Assembly (NCBI GenBank): GCA_947177825.1
Contig: CAMWWA010000098.1
Span: 1-5,096 of the forward strand
Direction: 5' to 3'
DNA length: 5,096 nucleotides
From: an uncultured Clostridia bacterium
GTDB taxonomy: Bacteria; Bacillota; Clostridia; Christensenellales; Borkfalkiaceae
How positions within the stretch are numbered: position 1 is the stretch's first letter; each line of letters starts with the position of its first letter. The notes beneath the pieces are model-generated. The model had not been told where the DNA came from, did not search any database, and saw nothing but the letters and a program-made list of their open reading frames with translations. This document shows, piece by piece, positions 1 through 5,096 of the stretch. A program made the translations under genes and the position numbers.

Positions 1-24
1 CTTTTGCGAAAGAACGTAAGAATC
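1..24 (-). other. In-frame continuation of the surface-protein repeat beyond its stop codon
   Basis: Directly after the TAA at 25-27, the same frame stays open to the window edge and reads DSYVLSQK. Placed after the protein's last residues (YTITVSLKNDN), it restores the NY(A/V)L-type strand seen in earlier repeats, for example YTLTLTLADGGNYALATPY. This suggests the stop is a recent nonsense change, or a sequence error, and that the original gene ran on. Only eight codons are visible, so the case rests on motif similarity. Confidence 0.45.
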
Positions 25-3000
25 TTAGTTGTCATTTTTCAGACTTACGGTAATCGTATAAATTCCCGCGCCGAGCTTATTGACAAACTTAGCAAGTTCG
101 TTGTCGTTACCGTCAAAGGTCTGCGCACTTTCAAGCGCGCCGCCCGAAATAGTAACCTCCGTACGCCTGCTCTCGTCCGAAGTGCCCCTTACGACGCTAA
201 CCGCAAACGAAACTTTTCCGTACTCTGCACCGCTGCCCGAAACAGCAACGCTAAGCGTCATCTTGGGAGTGCCAGTATTGAACTGACGGCTGCTCGTAAG
301 TATGACGTAATCAGTCACGCCGTCCTTCAATTGTACGCGCATCGTACCGCTTACGGGTGTTTCGTCCGACCAGTTTGCCGCCATATATTCCTGCAACTGT
401 TCGTACGTGTAATCAGTGTCATCCACGGTGTAAATATATTCGTAATACTGCGAATAATCGCCGGGAGCGTCAAAGACTATTGCAGGGATATCAAACGACT
501 GACCGCCTGCTTGCACACTCTGCGTGCCGCTCCAGCTATAAGTCAATACACGCGCCGTAATTTCCCAGTCATATTGTATCGATACGTAGCCACCTTCCGC
601 CGTAGTATAGTTGGCGTTGGTTATCGTAATTTCGACGTTGGTCCTCTTTTGTCCCTGTTCCGTGAGGTTGTCCAACGAGCTATAATTTTCGGTATAGTCA
701 CCTGCCGCAAGTCCCAAACTTGCCATATATGCGGGCGATATGCGCACGGTAACCGCATTGCCCGTATACGAGGGCTTGCTACTTGCTGAAAGCGGTTCCC
801 ATATCTTGTTGCCGTCTGAATCCGTCGAATCGCTGTATTCCCACTCGGCGTTTGACAAATCAAGCACCTTGGGCACGATTTTAAATTGCAGAGTAAACGG
901 AGTGTCGGCAAAAACAGTGTTTTCGTCAACCGCTGCAATCGTCACCGTCATGGTGTAAATTCCGTTATCAGCCGCCTTAACGTTTGTCGCACTTTGCCCC
1001 TGGTAACCGTCGTCTTTCACCTTTAAACCGTAGGGCAGCAAATCGGTTTCGTCAACCGAAAACGTATATTCTTTGCCCGTGTATTCAACCAAAACCACGT
1101 CGCCGTCATATACGAAATCGTTTAACTGCGTTCTACTTCCGTCCACGGTGTACTGCCATACTATATACTGCTCGTCAAAGGGCGGTACCGTACCGGTAAT
1201 ATTGAACGTCTGCGTATACGGCGTTGCCAAAGCATAGTTTCCGCCGTCCGCAAGCGTAAGCGTAAGCGTGTACGCCGCAATCTGCGCTATCGATGGAACA
1301 GTCACCCTATACTTATAGTTCGAAACATAAGCCGCAGCGCCTATCGTTCTGGACACCCCGTCTTTTGTATATGTAGCATTTATAGTCAGGTTGGGCAAAT
1401 CGTCACTGATAACGCCTGAAACGGTAATTTCAACCTCTTTGGTCGTTCGCCTTTCCCAGCTCCATGCGCCGCCGTCAACGTTTGCCGAAAGTGTCGCAGT
1501 TTTGGGAGTAACTTCCACCGCGGCGGGCGCATTACCCGAAAACGCGTAAAGCGCATTGTTTAAAAGAGTGAACACGGGCGTATACGTGCCTGCGTTTTTC
1601 ACCTTTAAAATTTCGCCGTCAAAGTCGATTGCGCCGTCAGGTTTAGTGTAGGTCATTAGTTCGGGGTCGTACCCTTCGTAAATGAACTCGTGCTCTCCGC
1701 CGTCGTACTCCTCGCTTCCGCTTCCGACGAGCGTAGGATACGCAACGCCGATTTTATCGAGGGTGAATTGTTCTCCCGTGCTTGCAACCGAATAGTTGCA
1801 GCTTTGCGCGTTTTCCAAAAATGCGTGCGCGTACCACGTGCCCGTGCTGTTCGGGCTGGTGTAAGTCGCACTTGCCGCATTGTTGTTTTTGGAATATCTG
1901 GTTACAAGTACGGGGTATTTTTCGCCGCTGTCGCGCGTATAAATTTCGTTTTCGTCAACAAACTTTGCAACTTTTAATCCGTTGTCATCTACAAACTCGG
2001 TTGCAAGTGCCTTTTTATTTACCCTGAACGTGAAAGTCCGCACGGCGGAAGAGTTGCTTGAGCTGTTCGACCAAACGTAATTAGACGACTTTAACGTTAC
2101 CGAAACGGTCTTATCCCCTGCGTCGAAAACGCTATCATTCATTTCGATTATGCTGGGAACGGTGTATATATCCGAATCGTACCATCCGGGTCGTAAATTT
2201 TCCGCAAGGTCGTACAGCGTTTTTTCCTCGCCGTTGTACGTGATTGTTACCGTTCCGCTAGGCGTGGGAAGCGTTATGGGGTTTATGGTTACTTTTAAAG
2301 TTTGCGAGTCGGTAGTAAAAGTTCCGTCTTCAAGCTTAAAAGGATATATATCTAAAAGCGAATACGAAATTTCGTAACTGCCGGTTACTCCGTCATTTTT
2401 AATTACGTCCTTAATTTCTCCGGCGGGAAGCACGTATTGCGCCCAACTGCCGGGGGTATACCAATTGGCGCCGCCCTTAGTGTACCAATTTGAATTTTCT
2501 ATTGTATCCACTATCGCGCTCGTTTTATCCGTGCCGTCATAATTGTAAGTTAAATCGGGAGAAGGCGCGGGCAAAGACAGTTCTCTTACGGTAACGTCGT
2601 TGGCTGTTAACGTAGCGTTACAGGCGGTAACTCTACTTTTATTTCCTGCACTGCTGACAGAAAGTGCAACGAACATTCCGTAACTGAAGGTGAAAGTTTT
2701 TTCTTCGTTGGACTTATTGGTAAGCGTAAGCGTGCTTCTAGTGGTCGGATCGGTTGCGCTGGAATAAAAAGTCGGGGTATGCGATATAGACGTACCTGCA
2801 ACTTGTTTAGCACTACAATAAACGCCGGTTGTAGCCGCCGGTATGGCGGTATATCCAATATTAATGTTGTTGATGGTGCTTTGACTAGCTTGCGTAGTAT
2901 TGTTGTAAGTTTGGTCAAAAGTCGTCGTATCAGGCAAATAATAGAACGCACCCACTGCCTGATTGTATCCGCCGCTTGAACTATTAGACGCACTCAGGGT

Positions 3001-3378
3001 AAAGGCAAGACTGTAGGATATATCCCACTCCTCCCACGCGGGCACAGGTATATTCACTTTAACGTCAAAATAAACCCATTTGCCATTAACATACTGAGTT
3101 GTCTGGCTATAAGTAATCCTTGTCGGACCAATAACGGGAGCACTACTATTAGCTAATCTATTATCGCCCAATGCTCCAATAGCTATGTTAGTGCCGGAAC
3201 CGGCTTCATGATAATGACCTGTTCCTGATAAGGTTATTCTATCTCTAGGGTTTTGAGCGGTATCCGCACTTGCATCCACCTTATTATTAGAAGAATATAC
3301 GGCGCCGAAAGTCAGCGCGGTGCATGCGCACAACGCCGCTATAATGCCTCCCCAAAAAGTTTTACGTTTAATTTTCAT
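25..3378 (-). CDS. Large exported surface protein with tandem MBG/Ig-like repeats, probably truncated at its C-terminus
   Basis: 1117 residues. The ATG is fixed by an AAAGGAG site 8 nt upstream. Residues 1-38 look like a Sec signal peptide: a basic MKIKRK start, a hydrophobic stretch at about 8-29 and likely cleavage after the ASA at 36-38. A lipoprotein reading at Cys19 (LCAC) is possible but weak. Residues 45-265 form a unique Ser/Thr/Asn-rich, probably beta-sheet region. From about 270 I see nine divergent repeats of 80-107 residues (starting near 270, 368, 456, 542, 627, 731, 837, 944 and 1039). They share a GxYT(V/L)T(V/L)xL strand followed by NYxL/W, as in MBG or bacterial Ig-like modules; examples are VTLKSSNYVW (427-436) and TLADGGNYAL (708-717). 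Such proteins usually act as cell-surface adhesins or stalks. No LPxTG, S-layer module or C-terminal membrane helix is present, and the frame stops inside the last repeat. Ligand unknown. It has its own promoter and leader RNA. Confidence 0.9.
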   Translation of the reverse strand: MKIKRKTFWGGIIAALCACTALTFGAVYSSNNKVDASADTAQNPRDRITLSGTGHYHEAGSGTNIAIGALGDNRLANSSAPVIGPTRITYSQTTQYVNGKWVYFDVKVNIPVPAWEEWDISYSLAFTLSASNSSSGGYNQAVGAFYYLPDTTTFDQTYNNTTQASQSTINNINIGYTAIPAATTGVYCSAKQVAGTSISHTPTFYSSATDPTTRSTLTLTNKSNEEKTFTFSYGMFVALSVSSAGNKSRVTACNATLTANDVTVRELSLPAPSPDLTYNYDGTDKTSAIVDTIENSNWYTKGGANWYTPGSWAQYVLPAGEIKDVIKNDGVTGSYEISYSLLDIYPFKLEDGTFTTDSQTLKVTINPITLPTPSGTVTITYNGEEKTLYDLAENLRPGWYDSDIYTVPSIIEMNDSVFDAGDKTVSVTLKSSNYVWSNSSSNSSAVRTFTFRVNKKALATEFVDDNGLKVAKFVDENEIYTRDSGEKYPVLVTRYSKNNNAASATYTSPNSTGTWYAHAFLENAQSCNYSVASTGEQFTLDKIGVAYPTLVGSGSEEYDGGEHEFIYEGYDPELMTYTKPDGAIDFDGEILKVKNAGTYTPVFTLLNNALYAFSGNAPAAVEVTPKTATLSANVDGGAWSWERRTTKEVEITVSGVISDDLPNLTINATYTKDGVSRTIGAAAYVSNYKYRVTVPSIAQIAAYTLTLTLADGGNYALATPYTQTFNITGTVPPFDEQYIVWQYTVDGSRTQLNDFVYDGDVVLVEYTGKEYTFSVDETDLLPYGLKVKDDGYQGQSATNVKAADNGIYTMTVTIAAVDENTVFADTPFTLQFKIVPKVLDLSNAEWEYSDSTDSDGNKIWEPLSASSKPSYTGNAVTVRISPAYMASLGLAAGDYTENYSSLDNLTEQGQKRTNVEITITNANYTTAEGGYVSIQYDWEITARVLTYSWSGTQSVQAGGQSFDIPAIVFDAPGDYSQYYEYIYTVDDTDYTYEQLQEYMAANWSDETPVSGTMRVQLKDGVTDYVILTSSRQFNTGTPKMTLSVAVSGSGAEYGKVSFAVSVVRGTSDESRRTEVTISGGALESAQTFDGNDNELAKFVNKLGAGIYTITVSLKNDN

Positions 3379-3386
3379 AAAGCGTA

Positions 3387-3393
3387 CTCCTTT
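3387..3393 (-). promoter_or_regulatory. Strong ribosome binding site of the surface-protein gene
   Basis: AAAGGAG on the minus strand lies 8 nt before the ATG at 3378-3376, close to ideal Shine-Dalgarno match and spacing. It decides the start codon. The six bases just upstream (GCCCGC) are complementary to the loop of the antiterminator hairpin, so access to this site could be affected by leader folding. Confidence 0.9.
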
Positions 3394-3403
3394 GCGGGCA
3401 AAT

Positions 3404-3433
3404 AAAAAAGAGCGCTCCTATTAAGGAACGCCC
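3404..3433 (-). terminator. Intrinsic terminator inside the leader (attenuator)
   Basis: On the minus strand, arm GGGCGTTCC (3433-3425), loop TTAATA and arm GGAGCGCTC (3418-3410) form a 9-bp stem with two G-U pairs, followed directly by six T (3409-3404). It lies between the promoter and the ribosome binding site, with no gene ending before it, so it would stop transcripts before the surface-protein gene. Its 5' arm is also part of the competing antiterminator stem, which makes it an on/off device rather than a gene-end terminator. Confidence 0.75.
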
Positions 3434-3453
3434 GCTTAAATGTCCCTTAATAG
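3418..3453 (-). promoter_or_regulatory. Antiterminator hairpin competing with the leader terminator
   Basis: Minus-strand arms CTATTAAGGGAC (3453-3442) and GTTCCTTAATAG (3429-3418) pair over 12 bp with a single G-U, around the 12-nt loop ATTTAAGCGGGC. The second arm covers the 5' arm and loop of the terminator, so the two hairpins cannot form together. The stem begins one base after the aptamer-like closing stem ends, allowing coaxial stacking that could link upstream folding to the choice of hairpin. Confidence 0.65.
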
Positions 3454-3454
3454 T

Positions 3455-3557
3455 TGCGCCACAATTCCATAAGTACTTTTATCACATAAAGGAAAAGAAG
3501 GGTACACTTATGCCGTTGTAACCTTTATATGATAATTCAGTATTCAATTGTGGCGCA
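3455..3557 (-). ncRNA. Candidate riboswitch-like structured leader of unrecognised class
   Basis: The predicted transcript starts at or next to this element. A perfect 12-bp closing stem pairs TGCGCCACAATT (3557-3546) with AATTGTGGCGCA (3466-3455). Inside it, a 14-bp stem pairs TTATCATATAAAGG (3535-3522) with CCTTTATGTGATAA (3492-3479), with one G-U. The apical loop holds CATAAGT (3512-3506), which is complementary to ACTTATG (3474-3468) just after that stem, giving a possible H-type pseudoknot. A terminator/antiterminator pair and then the ribosome binding site follow, which is standard riboswitch architecture. I see no T-box, c-di-GMP-I, TPP, purine, SAM, cobalamin or ydaO consensus in it. 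The ligand is unknown; protein control or a plain structured leader is also possible. The pairings are read directly; the function is inference. Confidence 0.55.
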
Positions 3558-3562
3558 TAATG

Positions 3563-3591
3563 ATTTTATCACGGAATTTAAGCAATTTCAA
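3563..3591 (-). promoter_or_regulatory. Sigma-A-type extended -10 promoter of the surface-protein gene
   Basis: On the minus strand, TTGAAA (3591-3586), a 17-nt spacer and TAAAAT (3568-3563) lie in line, with TG one base before the -10 (TGaTAAAAT). An A/T-rich tract with A and T runs lies upstream and could act as an UP element. The predicted start is near 3556-3558, exactly at the first arm of the leader's closing stem. This gives the surface-protein gene its own transcript with a leader of about 178 nt. Confidence 0.8.
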
Positions 3592-3638
3592 TACTTTTCG
3601 TCAAAATTTTTAAAAATAGTGCTAAATTTTACATAAAA

Positions 3639-3652
3639 CACAATATGTTGTG
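3639..3652. promoter_or_regulatory. Small dyad upstream of the promoter, possible operator
   Basis: CACAA-TATG-TTGTG is a 5-4-5 inverted repeat about 50 bp upstream of the -35 element, in A/T-rich DNA. It could bind a dimeric regulator. Nothing in the window names that regulator, and a short A/T-rich dyad can arise by chance, so this is only a candidate. Confidence 0.25.
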
Positions 3653-3662
3653 GTTTGAAGAC

Positions 3663-3702
3663 AAAAAAATGCCGCGCGGCTGGGTGCCGCGCAGCGTTTT
3701 TT
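3663..3702 (-). terminator. Intrinsic terminator of the peptidase/membrane-protein unit, possibly bidirectional
   Basis: The minus-strand transcript has a 10-bp GC-rich stem, GCTGCGCGGC with GCCGCGCGGC (one G-U pair), around the loop ACCCA. It is followed by an A and seven T (3669-3663). It begins about 18 bases past the TAG stop of the membrane-protein gene. A-runs before the stem give six T on the plus strand (3697-3702), so it could also stop transcripts coming the other way. It separates the two-gene unit from the surface-protein promoter. Confidence 0.9.
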
Positions 3703-3713
3703 GTCAATTTATT

Positions 3714-4370
3714 CTATTTTGCCTGTATTACGCTTTGAACGTAGGTGAAGAACGCCTCGTTGCCGCGTGACGGCTTTTGAGTACAAGTTATATAAACCGT
3801 TTCTGTTTTTAACTTAATCCAGCCTGTGTACTGTGTGCTGTCGAAGCTTTCCTCAACATAGTAATTAAGCGTGTAACCATTCAGCGGTTTCGCGACAGTT
3901 TCACCAAGCTCTTTAAATGAATAATTGTAATTTTTGTTTATTACTATTTTAATAATTGATTTTTCGAAAAAACCTTCCGAGTTAATTTCATAATATAGCT
4001 TGTCGCCGCTATCCGAATCGTAACTCATACTGAAATCAAACGTAGTATATTCAATTAGATTAACTTTAAATTGCTTTGAATCGTTATTTAAAGCTTCAAT
4101 AGTAGAATGTTCAGAAACAATTTTATCATCAAAATACATTAAAGGCTTACGGGGTGCGAATATTACGGCAATTGTAATAACGGCAGCGACAAGAACTGCC
4201 GCGGCACCGGAAAAGAAAGCCCAGAATTTGCGCTTATCCATAACGGGTTTTGCGGCGCGCACTTCAACGTAGCTTGCCTCCACTTCCCTGCAATATTCTT
4301 TTTGCTCTTCGGAAAGGTCGGACAAAAACGGGTCGTCCGCCTTTTGCTGCATATATTCTTTTAAATCCAT
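3714..4370 (-). CDS. Unrecognised single-pass membrane protein with an extracellular domain
   Basis: 218 residues. I chose the ATG at 4370-4368; a TTG at 4406 in the same frame would add 12 residues but has no visible ribosome binding site and overlaps the upstream gene. Residues 1-48 are charged and probably cytoplasmic (MDLKEYMQQKADDPFLSDLS at the start, one Cys at 27). Residues 49-72 (FWAFFSGAAAVLVAAVITIA and on) form one membrane helix. The basic KPVMDKRK before it predicts N-terminus inside, and residues 73-218 would lie outside. The outer part has alternating hydrophobic and Thr/Tyr-rich strands, suggesting a small beta domain. This layout resembles anti-sigma factors of the RsgI/DUF4367 kind, but I see no zinc-binding HxxxCxxC motif or sigma factor gene, so that is only a comparison. 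It lies directly behind a secreted peptidase gene and is probably co-translated with it. A role in protease anchoring, sensing or protection is speculation. Confidence 0.8.
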   Translation of the reverse strand: MDLKEYMQQKADDPFLSDLSEEQKEYCREVEASYVEVRAAKPVMDKRKFWAFFSGAAAVLVAAVITIAVIFAPRKPLMYFDDKIVSEHSTIEALNNDSKQFKVNLIEYTTFDFSMSYDSDSGDKLYYEINSEGFFEKSIIKIVINKNYNYSFKELGETVAKPLNGYTLNYYVEESFDSTQYTGWIKLKTETVYITCTQKPSRGNEAFFTYVQSVIQAK

Positions 4371-4374
4371 AATT

Positions 4375-4380
4375 ACCTTA
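4375..4380 (-). promoter_or_regulatory. Ribosome binding site overlapping the upstream stop codon
   Basis: On the minus strand the peptidase stop TAA (4380-4378) runs into AAGGT (4379-4375), which lies about 5 nt before the ATG at 4370. Stop and ribosome binding site share bases, which favours translational coupling of the two genes. It also argues for the ATG at 4370 over the TTG at 4406. Confidence 0.6.
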
Positions 4381-5096
4381 ATATATATTAACCTTATAAG
4401 CCGCAACTATATTGGTGCAATACTCCGTGTTGAAATACGCCTCTCTCGGATCGTTCCAGCCTGTAGTCACATTGATATATTTATAATCACTAACCGAGCC
4501 GTCACTGTGAGTGTAAGTAACGTTTCTGTATCCGAAACCGGGCATTACGTGATTACCGCTATGTACTTCATAGGCAATATTAGCATACGTATCTTGTTCA
4601 TATGTACTGCAAATAGTATAAGTATTCAAAAACAGTACCAATGGGTTGCCACCGTTTATGCAGGACTTTACGGAATTATAGTTGAGGCTGCCGCCACTCT
4701 TTAACGAAGTGAAATCACAGCTTAAACCCTTGCGAGAGCAGTACTTTTTCATACCGCTCTTAAAGCCGTCCTCCGAAATGCCTGCCGCGCTGCCTCCCAT
4801 ATCGGAATACAAAGTGCTTATCGCCTGGTCAACGTAATCGTCGGCATAGTTATAAATAAACATATCCTGATAGGAAATACCCGCTGCATGGTTGGGGATT
4901 AAGTCCTCATAATACCTGTCGTAATAACCAATCAGATTGCCGCCCGCAACCGCCGCACAGCCGCCTGTCCAGCCCACATTAAAGTATTTAGGCGCACCAT
5001 GGCACAAAGATTTTACGTCGTACGAACGCGAAACGTACTCAATTCTTACGGTTCTGGTTTCCCAACCGGTGTTAGAATCGTCCTGATAATAAAACG
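4378..5096 (-). CDS. Papain-fold (C39-like) cysteine peptidase, start beyond the right edge
   Basis: 238 codons are visible. The frame is open to the window edge, so the true start lies outside and the TTG at 5007 is not the start: residues before it read on as coding sequence, ending in YDVKS. The domain shows the papain-like pattern. The likely nucleophile is Cys in WTGGCAAVAGGNLIGYYD (codon 4959-4957), followed by the small residues and YYD typical of C39-like and SpeB/staphopain relatives. The likely His is in GNHVMPGFGYRN (codon 4551-4549), and the Asn with a downstream Trp is in YINVTTGWND. These probably form the Cys-His-Asn triad. The His-to-Asn/Trp spacing and the Gly-Phe-Gly-Tyr strand fit this fold. 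Such proteins are normally exported and act on proteins or peptides outside the cell; a signal peptide would lie off the window. No ABC-exporter domain follows, which argues against a bacteriocin-processing C39 transporter. It is the first visible gene of a unit with the membrane protein 7 bases downstream. Confidence 0.8.
   Translation of the reverse strand, partial: FYYQDDSNTGWETRTVRIEYVSRSYDVKSLCHGAPKYFNVGWTGGCAAVAGGNLIGYYDRYYEDLIPNHAAGISYQDMFIYNYADDYVDQAISTLYSDMGGSAAGISEDGFKSGMKKYCSRKGLSCDFTSLKSGGSLNYNSVKSCINGGNPLVLFLNTYTICSTYEQDTYANIAYEVHSGNHVMPGFGYRNVTYTHSDGSVSDYKYINVTTGWNDPREAYFNTEYCTNIVAAYKVNIY

Noticed and set aside
4..789. Long plus-strand open frame of 261 codons opposite the end of the surface-protein gene
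   Set aside because: It lies wholly antisense to a well-supported gene with clear repeat structure, begins with a non-ATG codon, lacks a ribosome binding site and has a low-complexity, Arg-rich translation typical of a shadow frame.
1656..1977. Overlapping open frames on both strands in the middle of the surface gene
   Set aside because: They are short shadows in a GC-richer stretch, without ribosome binding sites or recognisable domains.
3447..3470. Possible leader peptide MELWRNY ending in the antiterminator arm
   Set aside because: Its stop position would suit ribosome-mediated attenuation, but there is no Shine-Dalgarno sequence before the ATG and no run of a single regulatory amino acid codon.
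3418..3557. T-box leader
   Set aside because: The terminator/antiterminator layout is similar, but the antiterminator lacks the TGGN core of the T-box sequence, no Stem I features are seen, and the downstream gene is not an amino acid or tRNA synthetase gene.
3455..3557. Miniature transposable element (MITE) with 12-bp terminal inverted repeats
   Set aside because: The inverted repeats and small A/T-rich core would fit, but there is no convincing target-site duplication. The promoter start, nested stem and downstream attenuator fit a leader RNA better. Multiple copies in the genome would revive this idea.
4378..5007. Peptidase gene starting at the TTG at 5007
   Set aside because: The frame is open to the window edge upstream, reads as plausible protein, and this start would leave only 16 residues before the catalytic Cys with no signal peptide.
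1..5096. tRNA or rRNA genes, CRISPR arrays, insertion sequences or integrase attachment sites
   Set aside because: I looked for them and saw no regularly spaced repeats, transposase motifs, tRNA cloverleaf signals or rRNA sequence.

Overview
The window suggests a Gram-positive, gut-type Clostridia genome; a Christensenellales-like lineage is my guess and cannot be proven from this stretch. The reasons are a TTGAAA/TAAAAT sigma-A-type promoter, an AAAGGAG ribosome binding site, intrinsic terminators, a secreted cysteine-peptidase-like protein and a long secreted protein built of tandem MBG/Ig-like repeats. All supported genes are on the minus strand, so the window reads from its right end to its left.

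Right part (5096 to 3714). A two-gene unit. The first gene enters from beyond the right edge and encodes a papain-fold (C39-like) peptidase domain with visible Cys, His and Asn motif positions. Seven bases after its stop begins a 218-residue, single-pass membrane protein that I do not recognise. Its ribosome binding site overlaps the peptidase stop codon. A strong hairpin with T-runs on both sides (3663-3702) closes the unit.

Middle (3713 to 3379), the only gene-free stretch longer than 300 bases. It is dense with signals for the next gene: an AT-rich region with a small dyad (3639-3652), a consensus extended -10 promoter (3563-3591), and a leader of about 178 nt. The leader begins almost exactly at the first arm of a perfect 12-bp stem that encloses a 14-bp stem with a possible H-type pseudoknot. 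It is followed by two mutually exclusive hairpins: an antiterminator (3418-3453) and an intrinsic terminator (3404-3433). Next comes a strong ribosome binding site. This is the layout of a riboswitch or protein-controlled attenuator. I do not recognise its consensus as any known class. It is the best candidate in this window for something undescribed.

Left part (3378 to 25). One large gene for an exported protein of 1117 residues: signal peptide, a unique beta-rich N-terminal region, then about nine divergent MBG/Ig-like repeats. Its reading frame ends in the middle of the last repeat. The eight codons after the stop still read like the missing end of that repeat, so the gene may carry a premature stop that removes a C-terminal wall or membrane anchor.

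Taken together, the window holds surface and secreted functions: an extracellular protease paired with a membrane protein, then an independently transcribed, apparently conditionally expressed surface adhesin-like protein.
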